Shown here: positions 33,282 through 41,167 of the stretch, piece after piece | How positions within the stretch are numbered: position 1 is the stretch's first letter | How the letters are laid out: the number at the start of each line of letters is the position of its first letter | Assembly: GCF_030709675.1 (NCBI RefSeq) | Contig: NZ_JAUZQD010000007.1 | Location: forward strand, 62,001 to 126,000 | Length of the DNA: 64,000 nt | Direction: 5' to 3' | Source: Symbioplanes lichenis | GTDB taxonomy: Bacteria; Actinomycetota; Actinomycetes; Mycobacteriales; Micromonosporaceae | Notes under the pieces: model-generated | Database searches by the model: none | What the model saw: the letters and a program-made list of their open reading frames with translations, nothing else | Told to the model about the DNA's origin: nothing | Position numbers and translations under genes: made by a program

Positions 33282-34251
33282 GCCGCAGGGCCAGCCACAC
33301 GAGCCAGCCCAGCCCGATGACGAAGGCCAGGCTGATCAGCCGGTAGAGCACCACGACCGCGACGGCGGAGCTCATGCCCAGGCCGCCGGCGACCAGGCCG
33401 AGGATCAGCGCGCCGTCGACCACGCCGAGCCCGCCGGGGACGATCGGCACGCTCGCCGCCGCCATGCCCGCGCAGTAGGCGATCACGAGCTGCACCGGCC
33501 GGATCCCCTCCGCGTCCAGGGCGATGCAGCACATCCAGAGACACAACGCGTCGAGCAGCCAGTTCGCCACGGCGAGCAGGCCGGCGTACGCGAAGGAAGC
33601 GGGCCGGATCCGCACCGAGCGCAACTGGTCGATCATGCCGGTGAGCTGCGCGTGCCCGGTGTCGGCGGGCCGGCGCCGCCAGCGGTTGACCCGGCGGAGC
33701 AGCGCCCGGGCCGGGTTGACCAGCCATTCGGGGTGCCGGGCCAGGAACCGCACCGCGACCGCCACGAGCAGCGCCCCGCCCGCGTAGCCCAGCAGCGTGT
33801 GCCAGCTGCCAGTGCTGCGCGTGAGGATGCCGAAGACCGCGCCGATGACGATCAGGGCGCCCGCCGACAGCACCCCGCTCAGCGCGATGCACCAGGACGC
33901 GACCGCTGCCGAGGCGCCGAAGCCGCGCAGGTGCTTGAAGCTGTAGGCGGTGGAGAACACCGGGCCGCCGGGCAGGGTCACGCTCAGCGAGTGCGCCGCC
34001 CAGGCCAGGGCCACGTGCTTCTTGATGCCCGTCTCGGTGCCGGCCCCGCGGAGCAGGGCGCGCTGCATGCGGGCGTACGTGCCCATGGACGCGATCTCCG
34101 CGACCAGCCCGCCGGCGACCCAGTTCCAGTGCGGCGTCCGCAGCTCGTGCAGCGCCCCGGTCAGCGACCCCCAGCCGAGGACGAGCTCCACGACCAGGAT
34201 CGCGACGACGGCCACGGCCAGCATCGGGCCGCGCCGCCACGAGGAAGCCAC
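33178..34251 (-). CDS. Lysylphosphatidylglycerol synthase TM-region/flippase-like membrane protein
   Basis: 357 residues, about eight helices. It has the UPF0104/LPG_synthase_TM pattern: long first helix MLAVAVVAILVVELVLGWGS, LAWAAHSLSVTLPGGPVFST with its LPGGP motif, and PIVPGGLGVVDGALILGL (the 'PGGLGvvE' motif) near residue 270. Members move or modify lipid-linked molecules; no catalytic C-terminal aminoacyl-transferase domain is attached. The last 35 residues (PPDEPGPRTSARTASSPASS) are Pro/Ser-rich and correspond to the overlap with the TPR gene. Confidence 0.85.
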   Translation of the reverse strand: MASSWRRGPMLAVAVVAILVVELVLGWGSLTGALHELRTPHWNWVAGGLVAEIASMGTYARMQRALLRGAGTETGIKKHVALAWAAHSLSVTLPGGPVFSTAYSFKHLRGFGASAAVASWCIALSGVLSAGALIVIGAVFGILTRSTGSWHTLLGYAGGALLVAVAVRFLARHPEWLVNPARALLRRVNRWRRRPADTGHAQLTGMIDQLRSVRIRPASFAYAGLLAVANWLLDALCLWMCCIALDAEGIRPVQLVIAYCAGMAAASVPIVPGGLGVVDGALILGLVAGGLGMSSAVAVVVLYRLISLAFVIGLGWLVWLALRLRAGTPPDEPGPRTSARTASSPASSSPGPGLPRR

Positions 34252-34302
34252 CTGAATGATCGTCGCACCAGGTCACGGTGCGATGCAGACAGATAGACAA
34301 CC

Positions 34303-34332
34303 TTGACAGCACGTGATCGGCGTCGGTACAAA
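34303..34332 (+). promoter_or_regulatory. Sigma-70-type promoter of the PTS operon
   Basis: TTGACA at 34303-34308 and TACAAA at 34327-34332, spacer 18, 26 bases ahead of the EIIC start. TTGACA is a perfect -35 consensus. No clear operator or antiterminator hairpin is visible around it. Confidence 0.65.
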
Positions 34333-34357
34333 CACATCCACCGAAAGGAGCCACGCC

Positions 34358-35425
34358 GTGGCGGAGCTGTACGCGCCCCCTGACCAGGGTGCCGGGATCA
34401 AGGCGCGAGTCCAGCGCTTCGGTGGTCATCTCTCCGGCATGGTCATGCCCAACATCGCGGCGTTCATCGCGTGGGGCCTGATCACCGCCCTGTTCTTCGA
34501 GCACGGCTGGTTGCCCGACGAGCGCTTCGCCGCGCTCATCGACCCCATGTCGCACGTGCTGCTGCCGGTCCTCATCGGATACACCGGCGGCCGCATGGTG
34601 CACGGGCAGCGCGGCGCCGTGGTGGGCGCGGTCGCCACGATGGGGCTGGTCGTCGGGGCGGACACCCCGATGTTCTTCGGCGCGATGCTCGTGGGGCCCC
34701 TGGCCGCGTACCTGCTGAAGCTCCTCGACGGTCTGCTGGACGGCCGGATCCGGCCCGGCTTCGAGATGCTGGTCGACAACTTCGGCGCCGGCATCGTCGG
34801 CGCCGCGGTCGCGCTGGCCGGGGTGGTCGCGATCGGCCCGGTCGTGCGGATCTTCACCGACGCGGCCGGCTCCGGCGTACGGTTCCTGGTCGAGCACAGC
34901 CTGCTGCCCGCCGCCGCCGTGCTGATCGAGCCGGCCAAGGTGCTCTTCCTCAACAACGCGGTGAACCACGGCGTGCTCGGGCCGCTGGGCATCGCCGAGG
35001 CGTCCGACAACGGCAAGTCGATCCTGTTCATGCTGGAGACCAATCCCGGCCCGGGCTTCGGCATCCTGCTCGCCTACCTGGTCTTCGGGCCGGCGGCGCT
35101 GCGGCCGAGCGTGCCCGCCGCCATGGCGATCCAGTTCCTCGGCGGCATCCACGAGATCTATTTCCCGTACGTGCTGATGAAGCCCACGATGGTGCTGGCC
35201 GCCATCGCCGGGGGCGCCGCGGGCATCGTCACGTTCATGGTCACCGGCGTCGGCCTGATCGCCACTCCCTCGCCGGGCAGCATCTTCGCCTATCTCGCCG
35301 AGACCCCGCGGGGCGACTACTTCGGGGTGCTCGCCGGGGTCGTCATCTCCGCGATCGTCTCGTTCGTCGTCGGCTCCTTGCTGCTCGGCTTCGGCCGGTT
35401 GACCCGCGGCGATGAGGATCTCTGA
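34358..35425 (+). CDS. mtlA: PTS mannitol-type EIIC permease
   Basis: 355 residues from GTG 34358 (GAAAGGAG 7 bases upstream; an in-frame ATG at 34313 lacks one). Begins with the MtlA-type membrane segment RFGGHLSGMVMPNIAAFIAW and includes GMVVGADTPMFFGAMLVGPL-like, LFLNNAVNHGVLGPLG and the substrate-site motif QFLGGIHEIYFPYVL (GGIHEIYFPY is typical of mannitol EIIC). Unlike E. coli MtlA, the IIB and IIA domains are separate genes downstream. It carries the sugar across the membrane while it is phosphorylated. Overlaps the EIIB gene by 14 bases. Confidence 0.93.
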   Translation: MAELYAPPDQGAGIKARVQRFGGHLSGMVMPNIAAFIAWGLITALFFEHGWLPDERFAALIDPMSHVLLPVLIGYTGGRMVHGQRGAVVGAVATMGLVVGADTPMFFGAMLVGPLAAYLLKLLDGLLDGRIRPGFEMLVDNFGAGIVGAAVALAGVVAIGPVVRIFTDAAGSGVRFLVEHSLLPAAAVLIEPAKVLFLNNAVNHGVLGPLGIAEASDNGKSILFMLETNPGPGFGILLAYLVFGPAALRPSVPAAMAIQFLGGIHEIYFPYVLMKPTMVLAAIAGGAAGIVTFMVTGVGLIATPSPGSIFAYLAETPRGDYFGVLAGVVISAIVSFVVGSLLLGFGRLTRGDEDL

Positions 35426-35747
35426 GGTGGACGGCATCCCCGGCGACAGCATCCGGAAGGTGGTCGTGGCCTGCGACGCGGGCATGGGCAGCAGCGTCCT
35501 GCTGGCCGGGCAGCTCCGCCGCGAGCTGCGCAACCTGCCGGTGACGGTCGAGCACCACCCGATCGCCGCCATCCCGGCCGACGCCGACGTGGTGCTGTGC
35601 CAGCTCGGCCTGGCCGAACGGGCCCGCGCCGGCGCGCCCGGCAAGGTCGTGGTCGGCTTCCGGCTCTTCCTCGGCGACCCGGCGGTGGCCCGCGTCGTCG
35701 CGGCCGTCAAGCAGGGCGGCGTCGTCTTCGGTACGCCGGGGAGCTGA
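35412..35747 (+). CDS. PTS mannitol-type EIIB
   Basis: 111 residues, overlapping the EIIC end by 14 bases. P-loop with the phosphocysteine: IRKVVVACDAGMGSSVLLAG (Cys in CDAGMGSS, near residue 21), the EIIB-Mtl signature. The rest (HHPIAAIPADADVVLCQLGL) is the Rossmann-like IIB core. It accepts phosphate from EIIA and donates it to the sugar bound by EIIC. Confidence 0.93.
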   Translation: MRISEVDGIPGDSIRKVVVACDAGMGSSVLLAGQLRRELRNLPVTVEHHPIAAIPADADVVLCQLGLAERARAGAPGKVVVGFRLFLGDPAVARVVAAVKQGGVVFGTPGS

Positions 35748-35749
35748 CC

Positions 35750-36496
35750 GTGCTCGGCTCCATGCCGACGGATCACGTCGTCACCATGCTCCGCGCCGCC
35801 CCGCCCCACCGGGCCGTGAACGCGCTGCTCGCCATGCCCCGCGATCGGGTCGAGCGGCTGCTCGGGGCCATGGACGGCCGGCTCATCGCCCGGCTCCTGA
35901 CCGCCGCCGACCCCGCCCGCCGGGCCACGCTCGCCGGGCACCTCGGCGACGTCCGGCTGGGCGGGGAGCTCGCGTTGCTGCCCCCGGCCGAGGCGGCGGC
36001 GGTGCTGGCCGTGCTGCCGGACACGCGGGCGGTCCCGTTGCTCGGCCGGTTCGGGCCCGATCAGCTCGGCGAGGTGCTCGACGCGATGCCCGGGGCGGCC
36101 CGGGAACGGCTGGCGGCGGCGCTCGATCCGCTCCGCGGGGCCGAGCTGCGCCGGACGGCGTACGAGAAAAGGGTGATCGAAACCCTGCGCCGCACCGGCG
36201 CCGGCCTGCAATGGGTGCCCGGCGACGAGGGCAGTCACCTGCTCACCCGGGCCCTGCACCGGCTCTTCGGCATCTCGATCTGTCACGTCGAGGTGCCGGT
36301 CCTGCCGGTCACGGCGCTCGACGCCGCCCGCCGCGCCTTCGCCGGCCACGGGGTGCGCGGCCTGCTCGTGGTCACGAACGCGGGGGCCGGTGGGCACACC
36401 GTGGCGGCCGGTGGGGCACCGGCTCTGGTGGTCACCTGGAATCCCGGCGACAATGACGGCGTGCTGGGACGCTCGCTCGTGAGGCTGGCCGGATGA
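35750..36496 (+). CDS. Unknown helical-repeat (MgtE-N-like) protein within the PTS operon
   Basis: 248 residues from GTG 35750 (GGGGAG 6 bases upstream). Residues 5-130 are short amphipathic helix pairs (VNALLAMPRDRVERLLGAMD, GELALLPPAEAAAVLAVLPD, LGRFGPDQLGEVLDAMPGAA) resembling the superhelical N domain of MgtE magnesium channels. The C-terminal 100 residues look alpha/beta: HLLTRALHRLFGISICHVEV, GVRGLLVVTNAGAGG, ALVVTWNPGDNDG. No membrane helix. It is wedged between EIIB and EIIA with a 2-base gap and a 4-base overlap, so it must be coexpressed with the sugar phosphotransfer chain. A standard mtl operon has a regulator (MtlR) instead; this protein has no DNA-binding motif that I can see. 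Confidence 0.7.
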   Translation: MLGSMPTDHVVTMLRAAPPHRAVNALLAMPRDRVERLLGAMDGRLIARLLTAADPARRATLAGHLGDVRLGGELALLPPAEAAAVLAVLPDTRAVPLLGRFGPDQLGEVLDAMPGAARERLAAALDPLRGAELRRTAYEKRVIETLRRTGAGLQWVPGDEGSHLLTRALHRLFGISICHVEVPVLPVTALDAARRAFAGHGVRGLLVVTNAGAGGHTVAAGGAPALVVTWNPGDNDGVLGRSLVRLAG

Positions 36497-36942
36497 CCAC
36501 GAACGTCCGGCCGGTCCTCGAGCCGTGCGGTGTCCGCGTGCACGAGACGGCCCCGAGCCGGGAAGCCGCCGTCCACCGCTGCGCGGACGTGCTCGAAGAG
36601 ATCGGCGCGGTCCATCCGTCCTATCGTGACGCGATGCTCGACCGCGAGTGGGCGATGTCCACCTATGTCGGCGAGGGCGTCGCGATCCCGCACGGCCTCG
36701 ACATGTCCCGCGCCCTGGTCCGCCGCGACTCGCTGGCGGTGCTGCGCTTCCCCGAGGGCGTCGACTGGGACGGCGAGACCGTCCACGTGTGCGTCGCCAT
36801 CGCGGCCCGCGGCGACGGTCACGTGGCCCTGCTGTCGGCGCTCGCCCGGATCCTGCTCGACCCCGGCCGGGCCCGGGCCCTGCGCGAGTCCGCCGACCCG
36901 GAGGAGATCGTGGCCATGCTGCACCTGGACGACGAGCCGTGA
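36493..36942 (+). CDS. PTS mannitol/fructose-type EIIA
   Basis: 149 residues, ATGA-coupled. PTS_EIIA_2 domain: AVHRCADVLEEIGAVHPSYR, then STYVGEGVAIPHGLDMSRAL with the phosphorylatable His in IPHG near residue 67, and the helical end HVALLSALARILLDPGRARA. Passes phosphate from HPr to EIIB. Standalone, as in Gram-positive mannitol systems. Confidence 0.93.
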   Translation: MTTNVRPVLEPCGVRVHETAPSREAAVHRCADVLEEIGAVHPSYRDAMLDREWAMSTYVGEGVAIPHGLDMSRALVRRDSLAVLRFPEGVDWDGETVHVCVAIAARGDGHVALLSALARILLDPGRARALRESADPEEIVAMLHLDDEP

Positions 36943-37211
36943 TCCGCACCGTCCTCCTCGCCGGGCGCGCCGGGCTGCACTTGCGGGTCGCCGCCCGCAT
37001 CGCCGAAGCCGCCGCCCGCCTGCCCACCCCGATCACCGTACGCACGCAGGATCGGGCCGCCGTGCCCGCCGACAGCACGCTGGCGCTGGTCAGCCTGGGT
37101 GCGCTGTGCGGGAGCGAGCTGATTCTGGAGGCGTACGGGCCCTTCGCCCCGGGCGCGCTGAACGAGCTGGCCGACCTGTTCGCCACCGACCTGGACGCCG
37201 CCGATGCGTGA
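36939..37211 (+). CDS. ptsH: HPr phosphocarrier protein
   Basis: 90 residues from GTG 36939, overlapping the EIIA stop. The active-site region is AGRAGLHLRVAARIAEAAAR: His in GLH is the phosphorylation site, but the usual GLHARPA is GLHLRVA, so the Pro after Arg is replaced by Val. The second signature ADSTLALVSLGALCGSELIL fits the Ser-46 helix. It lies in the same operon as EI, giving a dedicated phosphorelay. Confidence 0.85.
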   Translation: MIRTVLLAGRAGLHLRVAARIAEAAARLPTPITVRTQDRAAVPADSTLALVSLGALCGSELILEAYGPFAPGALNELADLFATDLDAADA

Positions 37212-37249
37212 GTTCCTGTGTCTTGGCCTTGATCTCGGTCTTGGCGCGC

Positions 37250-37330
37250 GGGGCGTTGCTCGTGTTCTTCCCGGGCGGGGCGTTGCCTACGTTCTTCCCC
37301 GGCGGGGCGTTGCTCGCGTGCTTCACAAGC
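37250..37330 (+). repeat. 27-bp tandem repeat (3 copies) between HPr and EI
   Basis: Three head-to-tail 27-base units (37250-37276, 37277-37303, 37304-37330) each starting GGGGCGTTG, with a fourth partial copy at 37331. They keep the frame open and would encode GALLVFFPG, GALPTFFPG and GALLACFTS. They lie exactly where the EI coding region should begin. Confidence 0.8.
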
Positions 37331-37342
37331 GGGGCGTGGCTC

Positions 37343-38959
37343 GTGGCTGATCTGCTTCGCGGCTTGGGGGCCAGTCAGGGCACGGCCACCGGGCCCGCCT
37401 ATCGCCTCGCCGATCCGCCCCGGCTGCCGGCGCCGCGCCCGGTGACCGATCCGGACGCCGAGGTGGACCGGGCCTTCGCCGCGATCGACGCCGCCCACGA
37501 CGACATCGCCCGCCGGGCCGCCGCAGCCGTCGATCCCACCACCGCCGAGATCCTGCGCGCCCAGGCCGCCCTGGCCGCCGACCGCACCTTGCGCGACGGC
37601 GTCGCCCTCGCCGTCCGCGCCGGCCACGAGGCACCGCACGCCGTCGCCGCCGTCCTCGGTGAGCACCGCGAAGCCCTCATAGCGGCGGGCGGCCTACTCG
37701 CGGCGCGCACCGCGGATCTCGACGACCTGCGCGACCGCGTGATCGCCCACTGCCTCGGGCTGCGGATGCCGGCGCTGCCCGAGCCCGGCTGCCCGTACAT
37801 CCTGGTCGCCGTCGACCTGGCCCCGGCCGACGCCGCGCTGCTCGACCCGGCGCGCGTGCTCGCGGTCGTCACCTCGGCGGGCAGCTTCCTGAGCCACACC
37901 GCGATTCTCGCCCGCGCCCGGGGCCTCCCCACGGTGGTGGCGTGCGGCGGAGCGCTGGACATCGCCGACGGCACGGTGATCACGGTGGACGGAACCGCCG
38001 GCCGAGTCACCACGGGGTCCTCCCACGTGCCGGTCGATGCCCCGCGCCCGGTCGACTTCTCGTCCGCGCGAGGAAGCACGGCCGACGGTCACCCCGTCGC
38101 CCTCCTGGCGAACATCGGCGGCGCCGCCGAGCTGTCCGGAGCCCCGGTCGAGGGCGTCGGCCTCTTCCGCACCGAGCTGCTCTTCCAGCACCACGTGGAC
38201 CCGCCCGGCCTGGCCGAACAGGTGGCCGCCTACGGCGAGGTCTTCGCCGCGCTGCCCGGCCGCCGAGTCGTGGTGCGAACACTCGACGCCGGCTCCGACA
38301 AGCCGCTCCCCTTCCTGCACGACGGCGACGAACCCAACCCCGCCCTGGGCATTCGCGGCCTGCGCGTGGCCCGCCGCCGAGGCGAAATCCTGCGCACCCA
38401 GATCGCAGCAATCGCCGCGGCAGCCCGCGACTCGACCGCCCGCGTCGAAGTGATGGCCCCCATGGTGACCACGGTTGCCGAGGCCGCCCAGTTCGCCGCC
38501 CTGTGCCGGGACGCCGGCCTGCCCACGGTCGGCGTCATGGTCGAGGTCCCCGCCGCAGCCGTCCGAGCGGCCGAATTCCTGGGCGCCGTCGACTTCCTCA
38601 GCGTCGGCACCAACGACCTGAGCCAGTACACCTTCGCCGCCGACCGCCGCAGCGGCGAACTGGCCGACCTCCTCGACCCATGGCAGCCCGCCCTGCTCTC
38701 CCTGGTCGCCTTGTGCGCGGCAGCCGGAACAGCCCTGGGCCGCCCGGTCGGCGTGTGCGGCGAGTCAGCAGCCGACCCGGCCTTCGCCGTGGTCCTCGCC
38801 GGCCTGGGCATCACCAGCCTGTCCATGGCCCCGGCCGCAATCCCAGCCGTCCGCGCGGCCCTCCAAGCACACACCCTGGACGAATGCCGAACCGCAGCCC
38901 AACAAGCCCTGGCCGCCGCCGACCCAGCAACCGCCCGCGCCGCCGTCACCCGCGTGTAA
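37343..38959 (+). CDS. ptsI: PTS enzyme I (phosphoenolpyruvate-protein phosphotransferase)
   Basis: 538 residues from GTG 37343. Family sequence begins here (LLRGLGASQGTATGPAYRLA); GTG 37208, overlapping the HPr stop, would add 45 residues made mostly of a 27-bp repeat. Phosphohistidine loop SAGSFLSHTAILARARGLPT (His in SHTAI near 182), PEP/Mg site with GVGLFRTELLF, GSDKPLPFLHDG, ALGIRGLRVARR and VEVMAPMV, then SVGTNDLSQYTFAADR and the catalytic Cys in GVCGESAADP. Starts the phosphate chain EI-HPr-EIIA-EIIB-EIIC. The HPr-binding helices (residues 30-140) are present. Length is slightly short of usual 550-575. Confidence 0.9.
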   Translation: MADLLRGLGASQGTATGPAYRLADPPRLPAPRPVTDPDAEVDRAFAAIDAAHDDIARRAAAAVDPTTAEILRAQAALAADRTLRDGVALAVRAGHEAPHAVAAVLGEHREALIAAGGLLAARTADLDDLRDRVIAHCLGLRMPALPEPGCPYILVAVDLAPADAALLDPARVLAVVTSAGSFLSHTAILARARGLPTVVACGGALDIADGTVITVDGTAGRVTTGSSHVPVDAPRPVDFSSARGSTADGHPVALLANIGGAAELSGAPVEGVGLFRTELLFQHHVDPPGLAEQVAAYGEVFAALPGRRVVVRTLDAGSDKPLPFLHDGDEPNPALGIRGLRVARRRGEILRTQIAAIAAAARDSTARVEVMAPMVTTVAEAAQFAALCRDAGLPTVGVMVEVPAAAVRAAEFLGAVDFLSVGTNDLSQYTFAADRRSGELADLLDPWQPALLSLVALCAAAGTALGRPVGVCGESAADPAFAVVLAGLGITSLSMAPAAIPAVRAALQAHTLDECRTAAQQALAAADPATARAAVTRV

Positions 38960-39243
38960 CCGCCCGGGTCGCTGTCGCCCCGGATGTGACGCTTGCGGCG
39001 TGCCGGTGGTCGTCGTACCGCTATCGGCAGGTGTGGCCGTCCGTGCCGCCGTCGCCCGGGTGTGACGCTCACGGCGTGCCGGTGACCGTCGGCCGCTGTC
39101 GGGCAGGTGTGGCCGCCCGCGCCGCCGTCGCCCCGGCGTGACCGTCCCGGCCGCTGTCATCGGGATGTGGCCGCCCGCGTTGCGTCGGTCGGGCTCGATC
39201 GCCCGGGCTGCCGTCGCTCGGGTTGCCGTCGCTCGGATGACGG
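38945..39243. repeat. Degenerate repeats between convergent ptsI and tautomerase genes
   Basis: The end of ptsI, GCCGTCACCCGCGTGTAAC, recurs as variants downstream: GCCGTCGCCCGGGTGTGAC (39049-39067) and GCCGTCGCCCCGGCGTGAC (39123-39141), with GTGCCGGT and GCAGGTGTGGCCG segments repeated between them and GCCGTCGCTCGG runs (39211-39238) next to the tautomerase stop. No gene, hairpin terminator or promoter is seen in these roughly 285 bases. Confidence 0.65.
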
Positions 39244-39450
39244 TCAGGACTTGCCGAGCATTTCGGCGGTCAGGACGGTGCCGCCGAGTCCCCAGCCGCC
39301 CTCGGCGACCTCCTCGACGAGGACCAGGGTGGTGGCGCGGGCCCGTTCGCCGTACACGCCGGCGTAGGCGTCTGTCACGGCGTCGATGAGCTTCTGCTTG
39401 GACTCGGGCGTCAGGGTGTCGGCCGGGACCTTGAGGTTGGCGAAAGGCAT
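39244..39450 (-). CDS. 4-oxalocrotonate tautomerase-family protein
   Basis: 68 residues, the standard monomer size. Begins MPFANLKVPADTLTPESKQK: after Met removal, Pro-1 is the catalytic base of the family. ITDAYAGVYGERARATTLVL-like central helix and GGWGLGG loop follow. These enzymes tautomerise unsaturated ketoacids. It is the third gene of a minus-strand group with two SDRs (15-base gap), controlled by the shared upstream operator region at 41100. Confidence 0.88.
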   Translation of the reverse strand: MPFANLKVPADTLTPESKQKLIDAVTDAYAGVYGERARATTLVLVEEVAEGGWGLGGTVLTAEMLGKS

Positions 39451-39465
39451 GGTGTCTCTCCTTAG

Positions 39466-40362
39466 TCAGAGTGCGTCGTGCTGGGGCAAGAGGTCGGCGA
39501 GGCCGGCTCGGTGGTAGAACTCGTGGCGGATGCGGTCGGCGACCACCGAGACGACTTCGCTGCCGTCCTTGCTGGGGTCGACGTGGGTGCGGAAGGGGCG
39601 CTCGCCCGCGGGCAGTCCGACCACGCGCACGATCTCGTCGGCGACGCTCTGGGCTTCGCTGCCGGGTGGGACGAGCGCGGCCAGGCGGTCGCCGATGCCC
39701 GCGCGCAGCTCGCCGTAGAGCTCGTCGTAGGCGCCCTCGACCGCCTTGTCGTCCGGCGTGCCCGCGTGGGCGAAGTGGTTGGTGCCCGAAGTGAAGGCGC
39801 CCGGGACGACGATCGAGGTGTCGATGCCGAAGCGGATCAGCTCGGCGGCGTAGCTCTCGGCGAGGGCGTCCATGCCGGCCTTCGCGGCGAAGTAGGGCGC
39901 CAGGAACGGCGGGTGGCCACCCCGTGTCGAGGAGCTGCCGACCCAGACCAGCAGGCCGGACCGCTGCTCGCGCAGGTGGGGCAGGGCGGCGCGGTTGACC
40001 CGCTGGGCGCCCAGCACATTCACGTCGTAGACGGCGGCGAGCTGTTCGGGGGTGAACGCCTCGGCCGGCCCGAGCACCATGTGCCCGGCGTTGTGCACCA
40101 CCACGTCGAGCCGGCCGTGCCGGTTGAGCAGGTTATGGACGGCGACGTGGGTGGACTCCTGCGACTGCACGTCGAGCTCGGCGGCGTCGAGGTCGATGCC
40201 GTCGTCGTTGGCCAGGGCACGCAGGGCGGCGGCGGCCTCGGCGTTGCGGCCCTCGATCGCGCGCATGCCGGCGACGACGGTGTGCCCGGCGCGGGCCAGC
40301 GCGATCGCGGTGAGCCGGCCGAAGCCGCTGGACGCGCCGGTGACCAGGATCGTGGCGGGCAT
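39466..40362 (-). CDS. Short-chain dehydrogenase/reductase
   Basis: 298 residues. Cofactor loop ILVTGASSGFGRLTAIALAR, VVHNAGHM, Ser in LLVWVGSSSTRGGH, Tyr-Lys in APYFAAKAGMDALAESYAAE. Arg in AGMRAIEGRN after strand 2 suggests NADP(H). The long C-terminus (DPSKDGSEVVSVVADRIRHE) is typical of SDRs acting on larger or lipophilic ketones. Starts at the last base of the upstream SDR gene (TGATG junction), so the two are translated together. Confidence 0.9.
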   Translation of the reverse strand: MPATILVTGASSGFGRLTAIALARAGHTVVAGMRAIEGRNAEAAAALRALANDDGIDLDAAELDVQSQESTHVAVHNLLNRHGRLDVVVHNAGHMVLGPAEAFTPEQLAAVYDVNVLGAQRVNRAALPHLREQRSGLLVWVGSSSTRGGHPPFLAPYFAAKAGMDALAESYAAELIRFGIDTSIVVPGAFTSGTNHFAHAGTPDDKAVEGAYDELYGELRAGIGDRLAALVPPGSEAQSVADEIVRVVGLPAGERPFRTHVDPSKDGSEVVSVVADRIRHEFYHRAGLADLLPQHDAL

Positions 40363-41087
40363 CAGATGATCCCTCCGTTGGCGCGGACGGTCTGGCCGTT
40401 GACCCAGTGGCCCTCGGGGCCGGCCAGGAAGGCGACGACGCGCGCCATGTCGACGGGCTCGCCGAGCCGCTCGAGCGGCGGCTGCTTCGCCATCCGGTCG
40501 ATCGTGGCCTCGTCCTTGCCGTCGAGGAAGAACTCGGTGGCGGTCGGGCCGGGGGCCACGGCGTTGACGGTGATGTCGCGGCCGCGCAGCTCCCGGGCGA
40601 GGATCAGGACCATCGCCTCCACCGCGCCCTTGCTCGCCGCGTAGCCGCCATAGGTGGGCAGCTGGAGGCCGACGATCGAGGTGGAGAGGCCGATGATCGC
40701 GCCGCCGTCGCGGACCCGGCGGGCGGCCTCGCGGGCCACGACGAACGTGCCGCGGATGTTGGTGCGGTGCATCCGGTCGAGATCGTCGAGGTCGAGCTCG
40801 GCGATCGGTGACAGCGCCATGATGCCGGCCGAGTTGACGACCACATCAATTCCGCCGTACGTCTGCTCGGCCGTGTCGAAGAGAGCGGCGATCTGCTGCT
40901 CGTCCGCGACGTCGGCCTGGAAGGCGACGGCCTGCCCGCCGGCGGCGGTGATCTCGTCGACCACCTCGTGGGCGGCCTTTTCGTTGCCCGCGTAGTTCAC
41001 GACCACGGCGTGCCCGTCGGCGGCCAGCTTGACGGCGACGGCCCGGCCGATGCCGCGGGAGGCACCGGTGACGACGGCGACCTTCAT
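40362..41087 (-). CDS. Short-chain dehydrogenase/reductase
   Basis: 241 residues. Cofactor loop VAVVTGASRGIGRAVAVKLA, VVVNSAGIMALSP, Ser in IGLSTSIVGLQL, Tyr-Lys in YGGYAASKGAVEAM, and C-terminal VAFLAGPEGHWVNGQTVRAN: the classical 3-oxoacyl-ACP-reductase/glucose-dehydrogenase-like subgroup, 250-residue size. GAGGAGG is 7 bases ahead of the ATG. First gene of the SDR-SDR-tautomerase operon, divergent from a TetR regulator. Confidence 0.92.
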   Translation of the reverse strand: MKVAVVTGASRGIGRAVAVKLAADGHAVVVNYAGNEKAAHEVVDEITAAGGQAVAFQADVADEQQIAALFDTAEQTYGGIDVVVNSAGIMALSPIAELDLDDLDRMHRTNIRGTFVVAREAARRVRDGGAIIGLSTSIVGLQLPTYGGYAASKGAVEAMVLILARELRGRDITVNAVAPGPTATEFFLDGKDEATIDRMAKQPPLERLGEPVDMARVVAFLAGPEGHWVNGQTVRANGGII

Positions 41088-41099
41088 GACGTCCTCCTC

Positions 41100-41124
41100 G
41101 TATCGCTGAAATTAGCGGTGATAC
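41100..41124. promoter_or_regulatory. Candidate TetR operator in the divergent SDR/TetR gap
   Basis: Nested inverted repeats: CGCT-GAAATT-AGCG (41104-41117) inside GTATC (41100-41104) and GATAC (41120-41124). The site is 12 bases from the SDR start and 43 bases from the TetR start, in a locally AT-rich island, as expected for an operator controlling both directions. Confidence 0.6.
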
Positions 41125-41167
41125 GACGACCGTAGCACGGCTATCGGGATGGCGTAACATTGATTTT

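Noticed and set aside
33056..37666. 1536-residue minus-strand reading frame
   Set aside because: It runs antisense to the TPR gene and the PTS operon, is Arg/Gly-rich with no domain, and its codon pattern mirrors the true plus-strand genes.
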